The notes: generated from the sequence alone by a model not told the origin. A stretch of 64,000 bases of DNA from Paenibacillus kribbensis (GCF_002240415.1 NZ_CP020028.1:5331501-5395500); one strand, 5' to 3'. Shown: positions 51,852 through 62,198, numbered from the stretch's first letter. Numbers and translations: made by a program.

Positions 51852-53819
51852 TCAATGAAAATCATTGCTCTTCACCGCAAGCACCTGGCGGGCGATTAGC
51901 ATAAAGGCATCAAAGGAATGGCAATGCTTTAATCGTTCCAGCGTTTCCTCCTGACGGATCAGCTCTACAAACAGATCATAGATTCCCATGGCCTGCTCAT
52001 AGTCCTCTTTGCAGATCGACAGCAGGAATACTACGTGGACCTCATGGTTGGCATCCCATCGGATCGGGTTTTCCAGCAAGCATACGCTTACGACCGTTCG
52101 ATTAGAACTGAGCTCCAGGGGATGGGGAATAGCCATGCCTCGATCCAGTGCAGTAGAACCCAGCTTCTCCCTCTCCTTGACTGCTGGCAGGAACTTGTCG
52201 GTCACAACCCCTTTTTGCTTTAAAATACCGCTCATTTCTTCAATAAGTGCATCCTTGTCCGGCTGATCGGATCGGGTCATAAACCATTCCTTGTCAAAAT
52301 ACCGCAGCAGTGAAATTTCCTGCTCCTCGTCGCTGGCACGCACCATCCGCGTCATCGTCTCCATATCCCGTTCCGAAGGAATCGGGCTGATCACCGCCGA
52401 CGGCTTGTTCTTGCGCTGCTGCAAGTGAATGGTCGATACGATGAGATCTTCATCGACGGCAGGCATTTCCTCATATTCTCGAAGTGAGACCACGCGGGAT
52501 ACGTCCAGCTCGGCAAACAGGGAACGCAGTCTGGATTCCAGAATGCGGGCGGTTCCGTAGCCGGAGCCGCATACCAGCAGCACCGTTTTGCGACGCCGAT
52601 GGGGAATATTGTATTTGCGCTCCAATGCTGCGCCGATATGAAGCGCCAAATAACCGATTTCGTTATCGTTGATGTCATACGGAAACGATTTTTGCAGTTC
52701 TTTAACCGCACCCACTGTGATCTCATAGGCCAGCGGATAGTATTTGCGGATATGTCCAAGCAGCGGATTGCGCATGTTCATGCCATGCTCCAGTCGGGTC
52801 AGCATCGGCTTCAAATGCACAAATAAATCCCGGGACAGCCGTTCATCATCACGCAAATCATAGGTAAAGCGTTCGTAGACAAATGTCAGCATCCCGCGCA
52901 CTGCCAAAAAGAGTTGGTCAGACTGGAGACGCTCCCACTCGGTTTCCGCCATCTTTTTGCTAACGATATGCAGTAGAATATAATCCAGCTCTCCTGCAGG
53001 ACAGGTGATGTCAAAGGCTTCTTCCATCTCACTCAGAATGGTGGCAGCCAATTCCATATCCCGCTGACTGCCTGTCACGGTCTCAAAACGTTCTAACCCA
53101 TGTCCTTCCTTCACTCGCAGCACCATGACTGCCAGATGAGTGATGAGATCCTTTAGTGCCAAATCAGCCATCCTGATGCCATGGGGCCGCAAATGCTTTA
53201 GGATAATGGTGCGGATTTGCGATAAGTCCAACCCCTGGAATAGCTGTTGTTGCCCCAAGGGCATACCGCTGCGTTGTCCCTCTTCATCGCGGACGTCAGC
53301 ATATTCAGCCAGACAATAACGGATATTCTTCTCTTCCCCGATCACCTTCACACCATGTCCCGGCTTGGTACGCAGGGTGAGGCTATAATCCTCCAGAATC
53401 CGACGGATGATCTTGGAATCATTATTCATGGTTGCCCGGCTAATATACAGCTCGTCGGCGAGGTCTTCCATCTTTACATATTCCCCCGCATTCAGCAGCT
53501 TGAACAGCTCATACCGTATGCGCTCTTCCGGTGCTCCTGGTAACGGCTGATTTACTTCCGTTTCCTCCTGACCTTCCTCTGCGAGAAATCGGTATCTGTC
53601 GGGATCATCAACCAGGATCGTATAGCCGATTCCCCTCTTGGATTCCAGACGCGCTCCGTATTCATTCAGAATGCCAGCCAGTTTTTTAAAATCATCGCGG
53701 ATCGTCCGTTCCGTAACTTCCAGCCGCTCCGCAAGTGCTTTGGTGGTCCAAGACCAGCCTTGATCGTTTCCACTGACGAGCTGGTACATCTTTTTCAAGC
53801 GTTTGTAGGGAAAAATCAT
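51852..53819 (-). CDS. PRD-containing transcriptional activator (MtlR/ManR-like)
   Basis: 655 aa. Two N-terminal helix-turn-helix domains (LAERLEVTERTIRDDFKKLA; LYISRATMNNDSKIIRRILE), two PTS regulation domains with His residues, an EIIB-like module with CGSGYG (C417), and an EIIA-like module with MAIPHP (H566). It is the last gene of the PTS/alpha-mannosidase operon, 45 bp after the mannosidase, and should sense PTS phosphorylation state and activate the operon. Part of it is duplicated at 50636-50827. Confidence 0.92.
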   Translation of the reverse strand: MIFPYKRLKKMYQLVSGNDQGWSWTTKALAERLEVTERTIRDDFKKLAGILNEYGARLESKRGIGYTILVDDPDRYRFLAEEGQEETEVNQPLPGAPEERIRYELFKLLNAGEYVKMEDLADELYISRATMNNDSKIIRRILEDYSLTLRTKPGHGVKVIGEEKNIRYCLAEYADVRDEEGQRSGMPLGQQQLFQGLDLSQIRTIILKHLRPHGIRMADLALKDLITHLAVMVLRVKEGHGLERFETVTGSQRDMELAATILSEMEEAFDITCPAGELDYILLHIVSKKMAETEWERLQSDQLFLAVRGMLTFVYERFTYDLRDDERLSRDLFVHLKPMLTRLEHGMNMRNPLLGHIRKYYPLAYEITVGAVKELQKSFPYDINDNEIGYLALHIGAALERKYNIPHRRRKTVLLVCGSGYGTARILESRLRSLFAELDVSRVVSLREYEEMPAVDEDLIVSTIHLQQRKNKPSAVISPIPSERDMETMTRMVRASDEEQEISLLRYFDKEWFMTRSDQPDKDALIEEMSGILKQKGVVTDKFLPAVKEREKLGSTALDRGMAIPHPLELSSNRTVVSVCLLENPIRWDANHEVHVVFLLSICKEDYEQAMGIYDLFVELIRQEETLERLKHCHSFDAFMLIARQVLAVKSNDFH

Positions 53820-53864
53820 GTAGAATCAAGACCTCCTTTCCGATAGCCGTATTTGGCTTCTGTG

Positions 53865-56540
53865 TTACTTCGATTCCGGGGTTACCAGTACCGTCAACAG
53901 CTTGCAATGCTCCAATTCCGGCAATTGTGCACCGTCCGCATCGGACGAGGCCAGCGCTTCTCCCTTGGAGCGCTCATCCAACGAGGCCAGCTCGTAGCGG
54001 GCCGATTTGCCAAATGTAATACGTGCGGTCGCGTTTTTATCCAAATATGGATTAAATACACGTACAATATAGCCCTCACTGTGCTCTGCTTTCTTGAATG
54101 CACTCAGGACTACACTCGAATCCTCGCCAAAAGACAGCAGGCTGTAGCTTTGCTCGAATATTCTCTCTTCGTCCCGGAAGGCAAATATCAACCGACCGTT
54201 CAGAAAATCAGATAGCTGGTAGCTGGACAACGGTGTTAAATATTCCTTGGCCGCTTGAGCAATGTCTGCCTCATCAAACCCGGACTCATGCACATGCAGG
54301 GCAAACGTGAATGAAAGCTCGCCGAGCAGCTGCGCATCTGGCGTTTCTACGATCTTTTCTCCCGAAGCACGTCCCGGACGGTACAGCAGGTTTTCCTTGC
54401 CCATAAACCCGAAAGTACGGAATAACGTCAGCGCTATTGTATCATGGTCAGGACCTATGATTTCATATTCCCGTACGCCTTCGGTCAGCACGGCTACTCC
54501 ACGGGAACCGTCGTTCAGCGCAGCATAGCTTTGCATCGCTTCAATGGTAATCGGTTTTTCTGTCCACTGTTCCCGTTCCCATACCTTTACTTCCTCCAGC
54601 GTCGTCGGACGGGCGATGACCCCGAACGGTTGATCCGCAATCGATAGCCTGGAGGCAATCCCCGTATCGAATAGCACCCGCAATCGGTGACTCAGCACCC
54701 GATTGTCCACCTTCACCGAGAAGCGTATCAGGCGTTCGCCTTTCCGCAGGGACACCGACGCCTGTAGCGGCAGCATGGCGGAAGTCACAGCAGCGGCGCG
54801 TTCATTCAAATCATGCGGAACCTTTAGTTTCATCCGAAGGGACAGCTCTTCGGCTACCGGACTTTTCGAGGTGATGGTCTCTACATCAGCACCAAGCGAA
54901 GAAACGGTGAGGTCACGTTCCGGCGGAGAATAGTTGTAGGAATCTCCGTCATCTCCATTTTCCTCAAACACCATCTGATCCGCATACACACGTCCCGAGA
55001 TTTTATCCGTAATGCGCAGTGCTCCGTTATCCTGTACAGCTACAGCATAGAATTCGTTCTCAATGCAGCTCCCGTTGCTGCGTTCTGCTATGGCATCCCC
55101 GGTCGAGCTGAAATCAAAAACAATCTGCGTATACCCCATAGCAGGTACTTCCTGCAGCTCCACCAGCAGCTTGGCACGGAATACACGCTCAGGCAGGTAC
55201 ACTTTTTTGCTCGGGTTCAAATCAATATGCTGACCAAGCACGTAGTCTGTCTGTTCAACTTTCTCCGTGATCGTATATGGAAGCTGCTGCCCGTTCGTAT
55301 CCCGAACGACAAAGCCTCCTTCCGGCAAGTAAGCATCGATTTCCGTCACTCCCTTGCGTGGGTAGGGCAACGTATTAAAGATGGTAAAGGCAAATGTCTC
55401 CTCCTGCTTGATCCTGGAGGCAATCCATCGCTTGTGCAGCTCCAACAGATTTTCCGCGATATCCCGTGCCTGTTTGTAGCGAAAGGCCACATCCCGGTTC
55501 GTTGTATCACTGTTGCAGCCGCCGATGCTGTCGTGAGCCGCATTTTCAAACAACAGCTTCCATATATCCTTCACAATCTGATGTGGATATTCATGGCCCA
55601 GTGCATGACTGATCGACAGTACCGGCTCCAGCGTATTTACGATTAGATTCTCGATCTCGTTATTTTGCTGCTTAAGGTCTGCGCGTGTCGAAAAGATAGA
55701 CTTATGGATACGCATGTGCTTGGCTTCCATAAGCTCTCCTTCCAGTACAGGAAGGCCCTTGCTGTCCTTTTCAATCTCTGCAAGGAAACGCTCCGGCTCA
55801 TTCATCACATATTCCCGCTCCGGGTCAAGCTCGTTGAACGTGCGGATCAGTTCCGGCAGATTCAAGCGGATCGGCGCCTGATCGAAGCCGTTGGGAAAAT
55901 AAACATGACGCGTGGATGCTTTCGCTTCCAGCGCACCGATTTGACTATCCAGATATGCTTCAAGCTCCCCCGGTTCCTCTGGAATATTGCCTCCATAGTA
56001 GTAACCGAACGGCATTTGCACGGCATACACCTGACTGCCATCTGATCCCTTCCACAAAAACTCGGTTTTTGGATTCGTATTGTCTGCCACACCGCGCCAG
56101 AACAAAAAATGCCGAATGCCGAACTCCTGATAAATTTGCGGCATTTGCGCCGACTGGCCGAAGGCATCCGGCACATAACCGACCTTCATCGCATGACCAT
56201 ATTTCTGCGCTGTCTCCATGCCATAATACAGATTGCGCACAATGGATTCACCGGAAATCACCAATTGGTCTGTCTGTGTATACCACGGCCCGGTCATCAG
56301 GCGCTTATCCGTCACAAGACGGCGAATGCGCTCCTCGTCTTCGGGACACCATTTGATATAGTCATCCAACAGGGACCCTTGGGCATCCAAAAGATAATAT
56401 TTAAACCCGTCCTTCGTTTCCAACGCATCCAGAACCTCTTTCACATGCTTTACCAAGTAGACCTTGGATCTGGAAGTGGTAAAATACCACTCCCGATCCC
56501 AGTGAGTATGTGGAATGACATGCACTTTCGTACGGCTCAT
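53865..56540 (-). CDS. GH38 alpha-mannosidase (MngB-like)
   Basis: 891 aa. The GH38 catalytic domain begins VHVIPHTHWDREWY and carries the nucleophile Asp in YVPDAFGQSAQMPQI (D125), followed by the alpha-mannosidase middle and C-terminal beta domains. GGAGGGAGATCGAG favours ATG 56540 rather than 56558. In an operon with a fructose/mannose-type PTS and no other mannose genes, it resembles E. coli MngB, which splits phosphorylated 2-O-alpha-mannosyl-glycerate; an alpha-mannoside-phosphate substrate is inferred. Confidence 0.9.
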   Translation of the reverse strand: MSRTKVHVIPHTHWDREWYFTTSRSKVYLVKHVKEVLDALETKDGFKYYLLDAQGSLLDDYIKWCPEDEERIRRLVTDKRLMTGPWYTQTDQLVISGESIVRNLYYGMETAQKYGHAMKVGYVPDAFGQSAQMPQIYQEFGIRHFLFWRGVADNTNPKTEFLWKGSDGSQVYAVQMPFGYYYGGNIPEEPGELEAYLDSQIGALEAKASTRHVYFPNGFDQAPIRLNLPELIRTFNELDPEREYVMNEPERFLAEIEKDSKGLPVLEGELMEAKHMRIHKSIFSTRADLKQQNNEIENLIVNTLEPVLSISHALGHEYPHQIVKDIWKLLFENAAHDSIGGCNSDTTNRDVAFRYKQARDIAENLLELHKRWIASRIKQEETFAFTIFNTLPYPRKGVTEIDAYLPEGGFVVRDTNGQQLPYTITEKVEQTDYVLGQHIDLNPSKKVYLPERVFRAKLLVELQEVPAMGYTQIVFDFSSTGDAIAERSNGSCIENEFYAVAVQDNGALRITDKISGRVYADQMVFEENGDDGDSYNYSPPERDLTVSSLGADVETITSKSPVAEELSLRMKLKVPHDLNERAAAVTSAMLPLQASVSLRKGERLIRFSVKVDNRVLSHRLRVLFDTGIASRLSIADQPFGVIARPTTLEEVKVWEREQWTEKPITIEAMQSYAALNDGSRGVAVLTEGVREYEIIGPDHDTIALTLFRTFGFMGKENLLYRPGRASGEKIVETPDAQLLGELSFTFALHVHESGFDEADIAQAAKEYLTPLSSYQLSDFLNGRLIFAFRDEERIFEQSYSLLSFGEDSSVVLSAFKKAEHSEGYIVRVFNPYLDKNATARITFGKSARYELASLDERSKGEALASSDADGAQLPELEHCKLLTVLVTPESK

Positions 56541-56583
56541 ATCTCGATCTCCCTCCATGCTGTCTATCTTCTATCTAGTAAAA

Positions 56584-57696
56584 TCAGTCAAATACCAGCT
56601 CAATATCTTCCCCGTTTTTCTTGACAGACGCTTCCTTCGTCTCAGACTGTTGCTCTTCCTCACGGAAGTTGACGAGCAGCGTACCCGCTACAATAATTAG
56701 CGCTCCTGTGATTCCTCCAGCCAGATATGCAAACGGAGTACCTACGGAGATTGCGCCATACAAACCGCCAATCGGAGGCATGATGACGTGTGCGCCCAGC
56801 AGAGCTGTTAGTGCGGAACCTGCGGCGCAGGCAAGCATGTTCAGTGGAATCAGCTTGGCAGGGTTACGCAGCGTAAACGGAATCGCTCCCTCGGTAATTC
56901 CGATAACGCCCATGATGACAGAGCCTTTTCCGGCCTCCCGATACGTTTTGGAAAAGCGCTTCTTCAAAATCAGGGTTGCAAGACCATAGCCCAGCGGTGG
57001 GATACAGATAGCAATATTGACGAAAATATTGGGCAAATACACGCCTGACAGGAATAACGCATTTCCCGCCATCCAGGCAGCTTTATTGACTGGACCGCCA
57101 AGGTCGAACCCGATCATGGCTCCCAAAATCAAGGCAAGCACCAGAGTACTGGTTCCACTTTCACTCATATGCTTAATCCAGTTGACCAGCCCTTCATTAA
57201 TCGCACTCAGCGGCCCGCCCAAAATGACGGACATGAGAATTCCCGTTAAACCCACGGTAATCAGCGGCAAAATAATGAGCGGGACAGAGCCTGCGGCCGG
57301 GCCTGTGATCTTCACCTTGTTTTTCACCCACAGCGTAATATAGCCGGCAAAAAAACCTGCAATGAGCGCGCCCAGAAAGCCAGCGTTCGTCTCCTGTGCC
57401 AGCACGCCCCCGATCAGCCCCGCAGCAAGCGCAGGTTTGTCGGCTATGGAGTAGGCGATATATCCGGCCAGCACCATATTCAGGAGCCCAATTCCGCGCC
57501 AGCCTACATTTTCGACCAAATATAAAATATGAAGAAAGCCGCTCTTATCGGCGTATGGGCCAAAGTCGGTGACCCCCATTGTCAGGCCGATAATTTTACA
57601 CACGGCCACAATCAAGGAGCCTGCAATAATAACCGGAAGCAGGTAAGATATGCCTGTCATCAGATGCTTTTTAGCTTCACTCAGCCATTTTTTCAT
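56584..57696 (-). CDS. PTS fructose/mannosylglycerate-type EIIC
   Basis: 370 aa, about 9-10 hydrophobic spans, with GPVNKAAWMAGNALFLSG and the conserved ITEGAIPF motif of fructose-family IIC permeases. GGGGGAG precedes consecutive ATGs at 57699 and 57696; the second has better spacing. The C-terminal acidic tail (EQQSETKEASVKKNGED) is unusual. Cotranscribed with IIA and IIB upstream. Confidence 0.92.
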   Translation of the reverse strand: MKKWLSEAKKHLMTGISYLLPVIIAGSLIVAVCKIIGLTMGVTDFGPYADKSGFLHILYLVENVGWRGIGLLNMVLAGYIAYSIADKPALAAGLIGGVLAQETNAGFLGALIAGFFAGYITLWVKNKVKITGPAAGSVPLIILPLITVGLTGILMSVILGGPLSAINEGLVNWIKHMSESGTSTLVLALILGAMIGFDLGGPVNKAAWMAGNALFLSGVYLPNIFVNIAICIPPLGYGLATLILKKRFSKTYREAGKGSVIMGVIGITEGAIPFTLRNPAKLIPLNMLACAAGSALTALLGAHVIMPPIGGLYGAISVGTPFAYLAGGITGALIIVAGTLLVNFREEEQQSETKEASVKKNGEDIELVFD

Positions 57697-57794
57697 CATG
57701 TTCTCCCCCATTTTGAATACTACTGTAATCCAACGGCTAATCGGATGGTTCCAAGTCAGCTACGCTGCTGATTCCCCGCGTCGCCTTCCTTGCC

Positions 57795-58112
57795 TTATTT
57801 TTGAGCAGAGATGGCTTCCACCGCTTTGGTGAGAACCGCTTCCGCATTGTTGACCGCATGACCGATTTTGACGCGAACAATTCTTTTATGTTCAAAACGT
57901 TCCGCATCCTTCACCGTCTGATCCGAGGCAATCAGTACAAAGTCCGCTGCTGAAATCTCTTCCTCCGTGAGCTTATTCACTTGTCCCAGTGCGCCCTGCT
58001 GCTCCACTTTAATATCGTGACCGAGTTGTGCCGCTGCTTTTTCCAGTGCCTTTGCTGCCATTGGAGTATGAGCCAGACCTGCAATACACGATGTAACGCC
58101 TACAATTTTCAT
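57795..58112 (-). CDS. PTS fructose-family EIIB
   Basis: 105 aa with phosphorylated Cys9 in TSCIAGLAHTPMA, the fructose IIB signature. Its start codon directly follows the stop of the EIIA gene. Transfers phosphate from IIA to the incoming sugar through IIC. Confidence 0.93.
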   Translation of the reverse strand: MKIVGVTSCIAGLAHTPMAAKALEKAAAQLGHDIKVEQQGALGQVNKLTEEEISAADFVLIASDQTVKDAERFEHKRIVRVKIGHAVNNAEAVLTKAVEAISAQK

Positions 58113-58568
58113 TTATGACACCAACCCTTCTGTATACTGTTCGAGCAAATGATACACATCGTCGCCATTCTTGGCGCCCGCTACCGCCTCTTTGAAGGAA
58201 TCCTCCAAAAGCAGGGTTGCGAGTGAGGAAATAATTTGCAGATGGGATACATCCACAGAGCCTTTGGGCACCAAAATACTGAAAATATACTGGACAGGCT
58301 TACCGTCATGAGACGCCCAATCAATGCTGTTTTTCAATCGGATTACCAGAACCGCGGGTCTTGTGACCGCTTCGCTCTGTGTATGAGGTATGGCAAACTG
58401 ATCTTGAAGGCCCGTCGAATACACGTTCTCCCGCTCCCATAAATCCCGCACCAGCTGCTCTCTATGGACGGTGACACCCAGCTTCTCCGCCTCCTGGGCA
58501 ATAAATTCAAACACAGCCGATTTGGTCTCCAGCCTCTCATCCAGATAAATCTGTTCTCTAGTAATCAT
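58113..58568 (-). CDS. PTS fructose-family EIIA
   Basis: 151 aa with phosphorylated His62 in AIPHTQSE, a type-2 (fructose/mannitol) IIA domain. First gene of the five-gene operon; a cre-like site lies in its leader. Confidence 0.93.
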   Translation of the reverse strand: MITREQIYLDERLETKSAVFEFIAQEAEKLGVTVHREQLVRDLWERENVYSTGLQDQFAIPHTQSEAVTRPAVLVIRLKNSIDWASHDGKPVQYIFSILVPKGSVDVSHLQIISSLATLLLEDSFKEAVAGAKNGDDVYHLLEQYTEGLVS

Positions 58569-58599
58569 GGTGGATGTCTCTCCTCCCTTCTATCTATAA

Positions 58600-58613
58600 A
58601 TAAAACGCTTACA
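58600..58613 (-). promoter_or_regulatory. cre-like site in the PTS operon leader
   Basis: On the minus strand TGTAAGCGTTTTAT fits TGWAARCGYTWWCW except position 13, 32 bp before the EIIA start. Consistent with CcpA control. Confidence 0.5.
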
Positions 58614-58680
58614 AATTTATTCTAGCCGACTCTCCTCTCATGTTTTATCTATAAAATTTCCCTATCCAAGCGGAAATACG

Positions 58681-59574
58681 TTAGACATTGTTCATAAATG
58701 TTTTATGATAGGCATTCCGGTACTGCGAAGGAGTCATATGGACTCTCTTTTTGAACAAACGCATAAAATACTTCTCATCCGTGTACCCCGCTTCTTCTGC
58801 GACCTGCCTAATGCTCATATCCGTACGAGAAATCAGCTCCTTGGCTTTGTTAATCCGAATACTGTGAATGAAGTCCAAGGGTCTCATGCCTGTATTTTGC
58901 TTGAACAAACGTGAAATATAATCCTTGTTGTAATTGAATTTTCGGGCTATATCCGTCACCGTCAGCGGTTCTTCGGCATGAATCCGGGTCCACTCGATAA
59001 TCTTGTTAAAGCTCACATTTCCCTGCGGGCTGACAGGACTGTTGATCAGACGACCGAGAGCCAGCTCGGATATTTCAATCAACAGCGAGGTGAACAAATA
59101 ATTGGCACTGTGATGTGTGAGATAATGTGAGTTGGCTACGTGTAAAATTTGATTGACGATGATATGAATCCGATCCCCGTTCCCTGCCCGTACACATTGT
59201 GGTAAATAGATATCCCGCACCACGCCGTGACGCTGCAAAAGCCCCTCCATCGTATGGATTTCCTGCTTCATTTCCTCGTTAGATAATACATTCGGAGTTG
59301 CGGGAACGTCGAAATGAAACCAATAGAATTTAACCCCCGGCAACGATTCCCGGTATCCTCCATGTGTGCGGCCAGGATACAGCAGTACCATATCTCCTTC
59401 TCCTATCTCAAAATGCTCCTGTTCCTCCCGAATGTATACTTTCTCATGGACGCCAAGGATCAGTTCGAAGTTCTCTATAGAACGACTCATATGCTTCCAT
59501 GGCACCTCGGAAATAAACTCGCCTGCCGAGATCAGCTGAACGGGTGCATCCACGTTTACTTTCAGATAAGTCAT
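58681..59574 (-). CDS. AraC-family transcriptional regulator
   Basis: 297 aa: an N-terminal cupin/AraC ligand-binding domain (EQEHFEIGEGDMVLLYPGRT) and a C-terminal double helix-turn-helix (TVTDIARKFNYNKDYISRLF; MSIRQVAEEAGYTDEKYFMR). Divergent from the GH127 gene with 124 bp between, so it probably activates it in response to an arabino-oligosaccharide. Confidence 0.92.
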   Translation of the reverse strand: MTYLKVNVDAPVQLISAGEFISEVPWKHMSRSIENFELILGVHEKVYIREEQEHFEIGEGDMVLLYPGRTHGGYRESLPGVKFYWFHFDVPATPNVLSNEEMKQEIHTMEGLLQRHGVVRDIYLPQCVRAGNGDRIHIIVNQILHVANSHYLTHHSANYLFTSLLIEISELALGRLINSPVSPQGNVSFNKIIEWTRIHAEEPLTVTDIARKFNYNKDYISRLFKQNTGMRPLDFIHSIRINKAKELISRTDMSIRQVAEEAGYTDEKYFMRLFKKRVHMTPSQYRNAYHKTFMNNV

Positions 59575-59698
59575 TTTATCGCCTCTTTAGGTTCAAGTTC
59601 GGATTTGTCCACCCATTGTATGGTTAGGCTACTGACATACCGCGATTGCAATGCTAATGTAGTGGAGAAATATACACTTTCATCTTAGCTAAGGGGCG

Positions 59699-61966
59699 AT
59701 GATTTTGAAAGCACAAGCTTTTGACTTGCATAAAGTAAGCATTGATTCCGGTCCACTTTACCATGCGATGGAACTGAATGCCGCCTATCTGCTCAGTCTG
59801 GAACCGGATCGTTTGTTATCGCGTTTTCGTGAATATGCGGGGCTAGAGCCCAAAGCCGCTCATTATGAGGGCTGGGAAGCACGCGGCATCAGCGGACATA
59901 CACTCGGTCACTACCTGTCCGGCTGTTCGCTGATGTATGCCTCCACAGGCGATGAAAGACTGCTCGAACGGGTAAACGATGTCATCGACGAGCTGGAAAT
60001 ATGTCAAAACAATCATGGAAACGGATACATTTCCGGTATTCCGCGTGGGAAAGAGATTTTTGAGGAGGTAAAGGCAGGGGATATTCGTTCCCAGGGCTTT
60101 GATCTGAACGGCGGCTGGGTGCCGCTATATACGATGCATAAACTGTTTGCCGGCTTGCGTGACGCCCATCTGCTGGCTCATCATCCCAAAGCTCTCCCCA
60201 TGGAAATCAAGCTCGGCGACTGGCTGGAGGACGTATTCCGAGGACTGGATGATGAGCAGATGCAGCGGGTACTGCATTGCGAATTTGGCGGCATGAACGA
60301 GGTGCTGACCGATCTGGCAGAGCATTCCGGGGAAGAGCGCTTCTTGAAGCTGGCGGAACGCTTTTATCATGGAGAGGTACTGAATGACCTCGCAGACAGC
60401 CGGGATACGCTGGCAGGGCGACATGCCAATACACAGATTCCCAAAATCATTGGTGCTGCACGGCAATATGAAGTGACAGGCAAACCGCACTATGCAAACC
60501 TCTCCCGCTTTTTCTGGGATCGGGTTGTTCACAAGCATTCCTACGTGATCGGCGGCAATAGCTATAATGAGCATTTTGGTGAACCGGGGAAGCTGAATGA
60601 CCGTTTGGGCGAAGGCACCTGTGAAACCTGCAACACCTACAACATGCTGAAGCTAACGCGGCATATGTTCGAATGGGACGCCTACGCAGCCTATGCCGAC
60701 TACTATGAACGAGCGATGTTCAATCATATTTTGGCTTCACAGCAGCCCGTCGATGGGCGCGTATGCTACTTTGTATCGCTCGAAATGGGTGGGCACAAGA
60801 CCTTCAATTCTCAATATGAGGATTTTACATGCTGTGTCGGGTCCGGTATGGAAAGCCACTCCATGTACGGTACTTCCATCTATTTTCATACACCACAAAC
60901 GATCTATGTCAATCAATATGTCCCTTCTACCGTAACGTGGGACGAGATGGATGTACAGCTCAAGCAAGAAACGCTTTTTCCGCAAACTGGACGGGGAACG
61001 CTGCGCGTCATCAGCAAGAAGCCACAATCCTTTACAATCAAGCTGAGATGCCCGTATTGGGCGGAACAAGGCATGATCATTAAAATCAACGGGGAAGCGT
61101 TCACCGCCGAGGCTTGTCCTACCAGCTACGTGGTGATCGAACGAGAATGGAAGGAGGGAGATACGGTCGAATATGACATCCCTATGACCGTAAGAATCGA
61201 GGAAATGTCGGACAATCCGCGGCGGATTGCCTTTATGTACGGCCCGCTTGTGCTGGCTGGAGATCTTGGTCCTGTGGCACAGGAAGCCAACGAGGAGCAC
61301 CTGCTGGCATCTGTACTGATCGGCTCGGCAGGTTCATTGACCTCCAAGCTGGTTCCTCACGAGAATGAGCCCAATACATTCCGTATGAACGACTTGGGCT
61401 ATGTCGGAGACTTGCAGCTTCGTCCGTTTTATCAAATGTATGACCGTTCTTATACCGTCTACTGGGACCTTTTCTCCACGGAGGAATGGGCGTTAGCGGA
61501 GGCAGAATACCGTACCGCGTTAGCGTACCAGCTGGAGCTGGAACGACGTACGGTCGATGTTGTGCAGCCTGCGGAAATGCAGCCTGAACGGGATCATGCC
61601 TTTACTGGGGAACATGTAGGCCTGGGGTCCATCTATAACCGCAAATATCGCGATACATGGCCTGGGGGCTGGTTCTCTTTTGTGATGAAGGTCCTCCCGG
61701 ATGAGCCTGTCCAATTAGCGGTAACCTATCTGAAGGACTCCGATCGTCCCCATCGTGACTTTGACATCACCGCAGATGGTCAGATGTTAGGAGAAGGCAA
61801 GCTGGAATCAGAGGAAATGAATAAATTTGAAACGTTCACCTATGAGCTTCCTCAGTCCGTGACGAGCCAAAAGAATGAAGTTACGATTCGATTCACAACC
61901 CACCCGCAAGGCAAGGTGGCGAAGGTCGCCGGATTGCGAGTGATCAGACATTCTATTGTAGGATAA
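59699..61966 (+). CDS. GH127 beta-L-arabinofuranosidase (DUF1680)
   Basis: 755 aa, an (alpha/alpha)6 barrel plus beta-domains. Family marks: GYISGIPRGKEIFEEVKAGD, and the zinc-Cys site formed by TCETCNTYNMLKLTRH and TCCVGSGMESHSMYG, equivalent to the catalytic Cys and ligands of HypBA1. No signal peptide, so it acts on imported beta-L-arabinofuranosides from plant glycoproteins. ATG 59699 lies close to AAGGGG; a slightly later start is possible. Confidence 0.92.
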   Translation: MILKAQAFDLHKVSIDSGPLYHAMELNAAYLLSLEPDRLLSRFREYAGLEPKAAHYEGWEARGISGHTLGHYLSGCSLMYASTGDERLLERVNDVIDELEICQNNHGNGYISGIPRGKEIFEEVKAGDIRSQGFDLNGGWVPLYTMHKLFAGLRDAHLLAHHPKALPMEIKLGDWLEDVFRGLDDEQMQRVLHCEFGGMNEVLTDLAEHSGEERFLKLAERFYHGEVLNDLADSRDTLAGRHANTQIPKIIGAARQYEVTGKPHYANLSRFFWDRVVHKHSYVIGGNSYNEHFGEPGKLNDRLGEGTCETCNTYNMLKLTRHMFEWDAYAAYADYYERAMFNHILASQQPVDGRVCYFVSLEMGGHKTFNSQYEDFTCCVGSGMESHSMYGTSIYFHTPQTIYVNQYVPSTVTWDEMDVQLKQETLFPQTGRGTLRVISKKPQSFTIKLRCPYWAEQGMIIKINGEAFTAEACPTSYVVIEREWKEGDTVEYDIPMTVRIEEMSDNPRRIAFMYGPLVLAGDLGPVAQEANEEHLLASVLIGSAGSLTSKLVPHENEPNTFRMNDLGYVGDLQLRPFYQMYDRSYTVYWDLFSTEEWALAEAEYRTALAYQLELERRTVDVVQPAEMQPERDHAFTGEHVGLGSIYNRKYRDTWPGGWFSFVMKVLPDEPVQLAVTYLKDSDRPHRDFDITADGQMLGEGKLESEEMNKFETFTYELPQSVTSQKNEVTIRFTTHPQGKVAKVAGLRVIRHSIVG

Positions 61967-61995
61967 AATAATTTATATAAATCTACTATAGCGCC

Positions 61996-62164
61996 ACTAC
62001 GCAGGCGGATAGTGCTTCCCATCGCCACCGCCCCCGGATTTCTGGATAAAGTTCTTCCATTCGGTAGAAATCCGGGGAAGGTGATGCTTCCGAAGCGAGC
62101 TTTCCTACGGAAAGCTTTGAAAGCGACCGCTTCGCTTGTACAGCACTATTCCGCCTACTCCGTT
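61996..62164. repeat. Multi-stem palindromic element, about 170 bp
   Basis: Outer arms GGCGGATAGTGCT and AGCACTATTCCGCC (one bulge), an inner perfect CCCCGGATTTCT/AGAAATCCGGGG, and further stems CGAAGCG/CGCTTCG and AGCTTTC/GAAAGCT. The whole folds as a branched structure and is GC-rich in AT-rich surroundings. It resembles a MITE-like or structured-RNA repeat. Confidence 0.75.
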
Positions 62165-62198
62165 TTGATGTTCATCTTTTAAATTCAGCTTATTTAAC

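Noticed and set aside
61996..62164. Riboswitch or tRNA-like element
   Set aside because: Stems are repeat-like perfect palindromes, without a recognised riboswitch core or a downstream gene placed for control; kept as a structured repeat.
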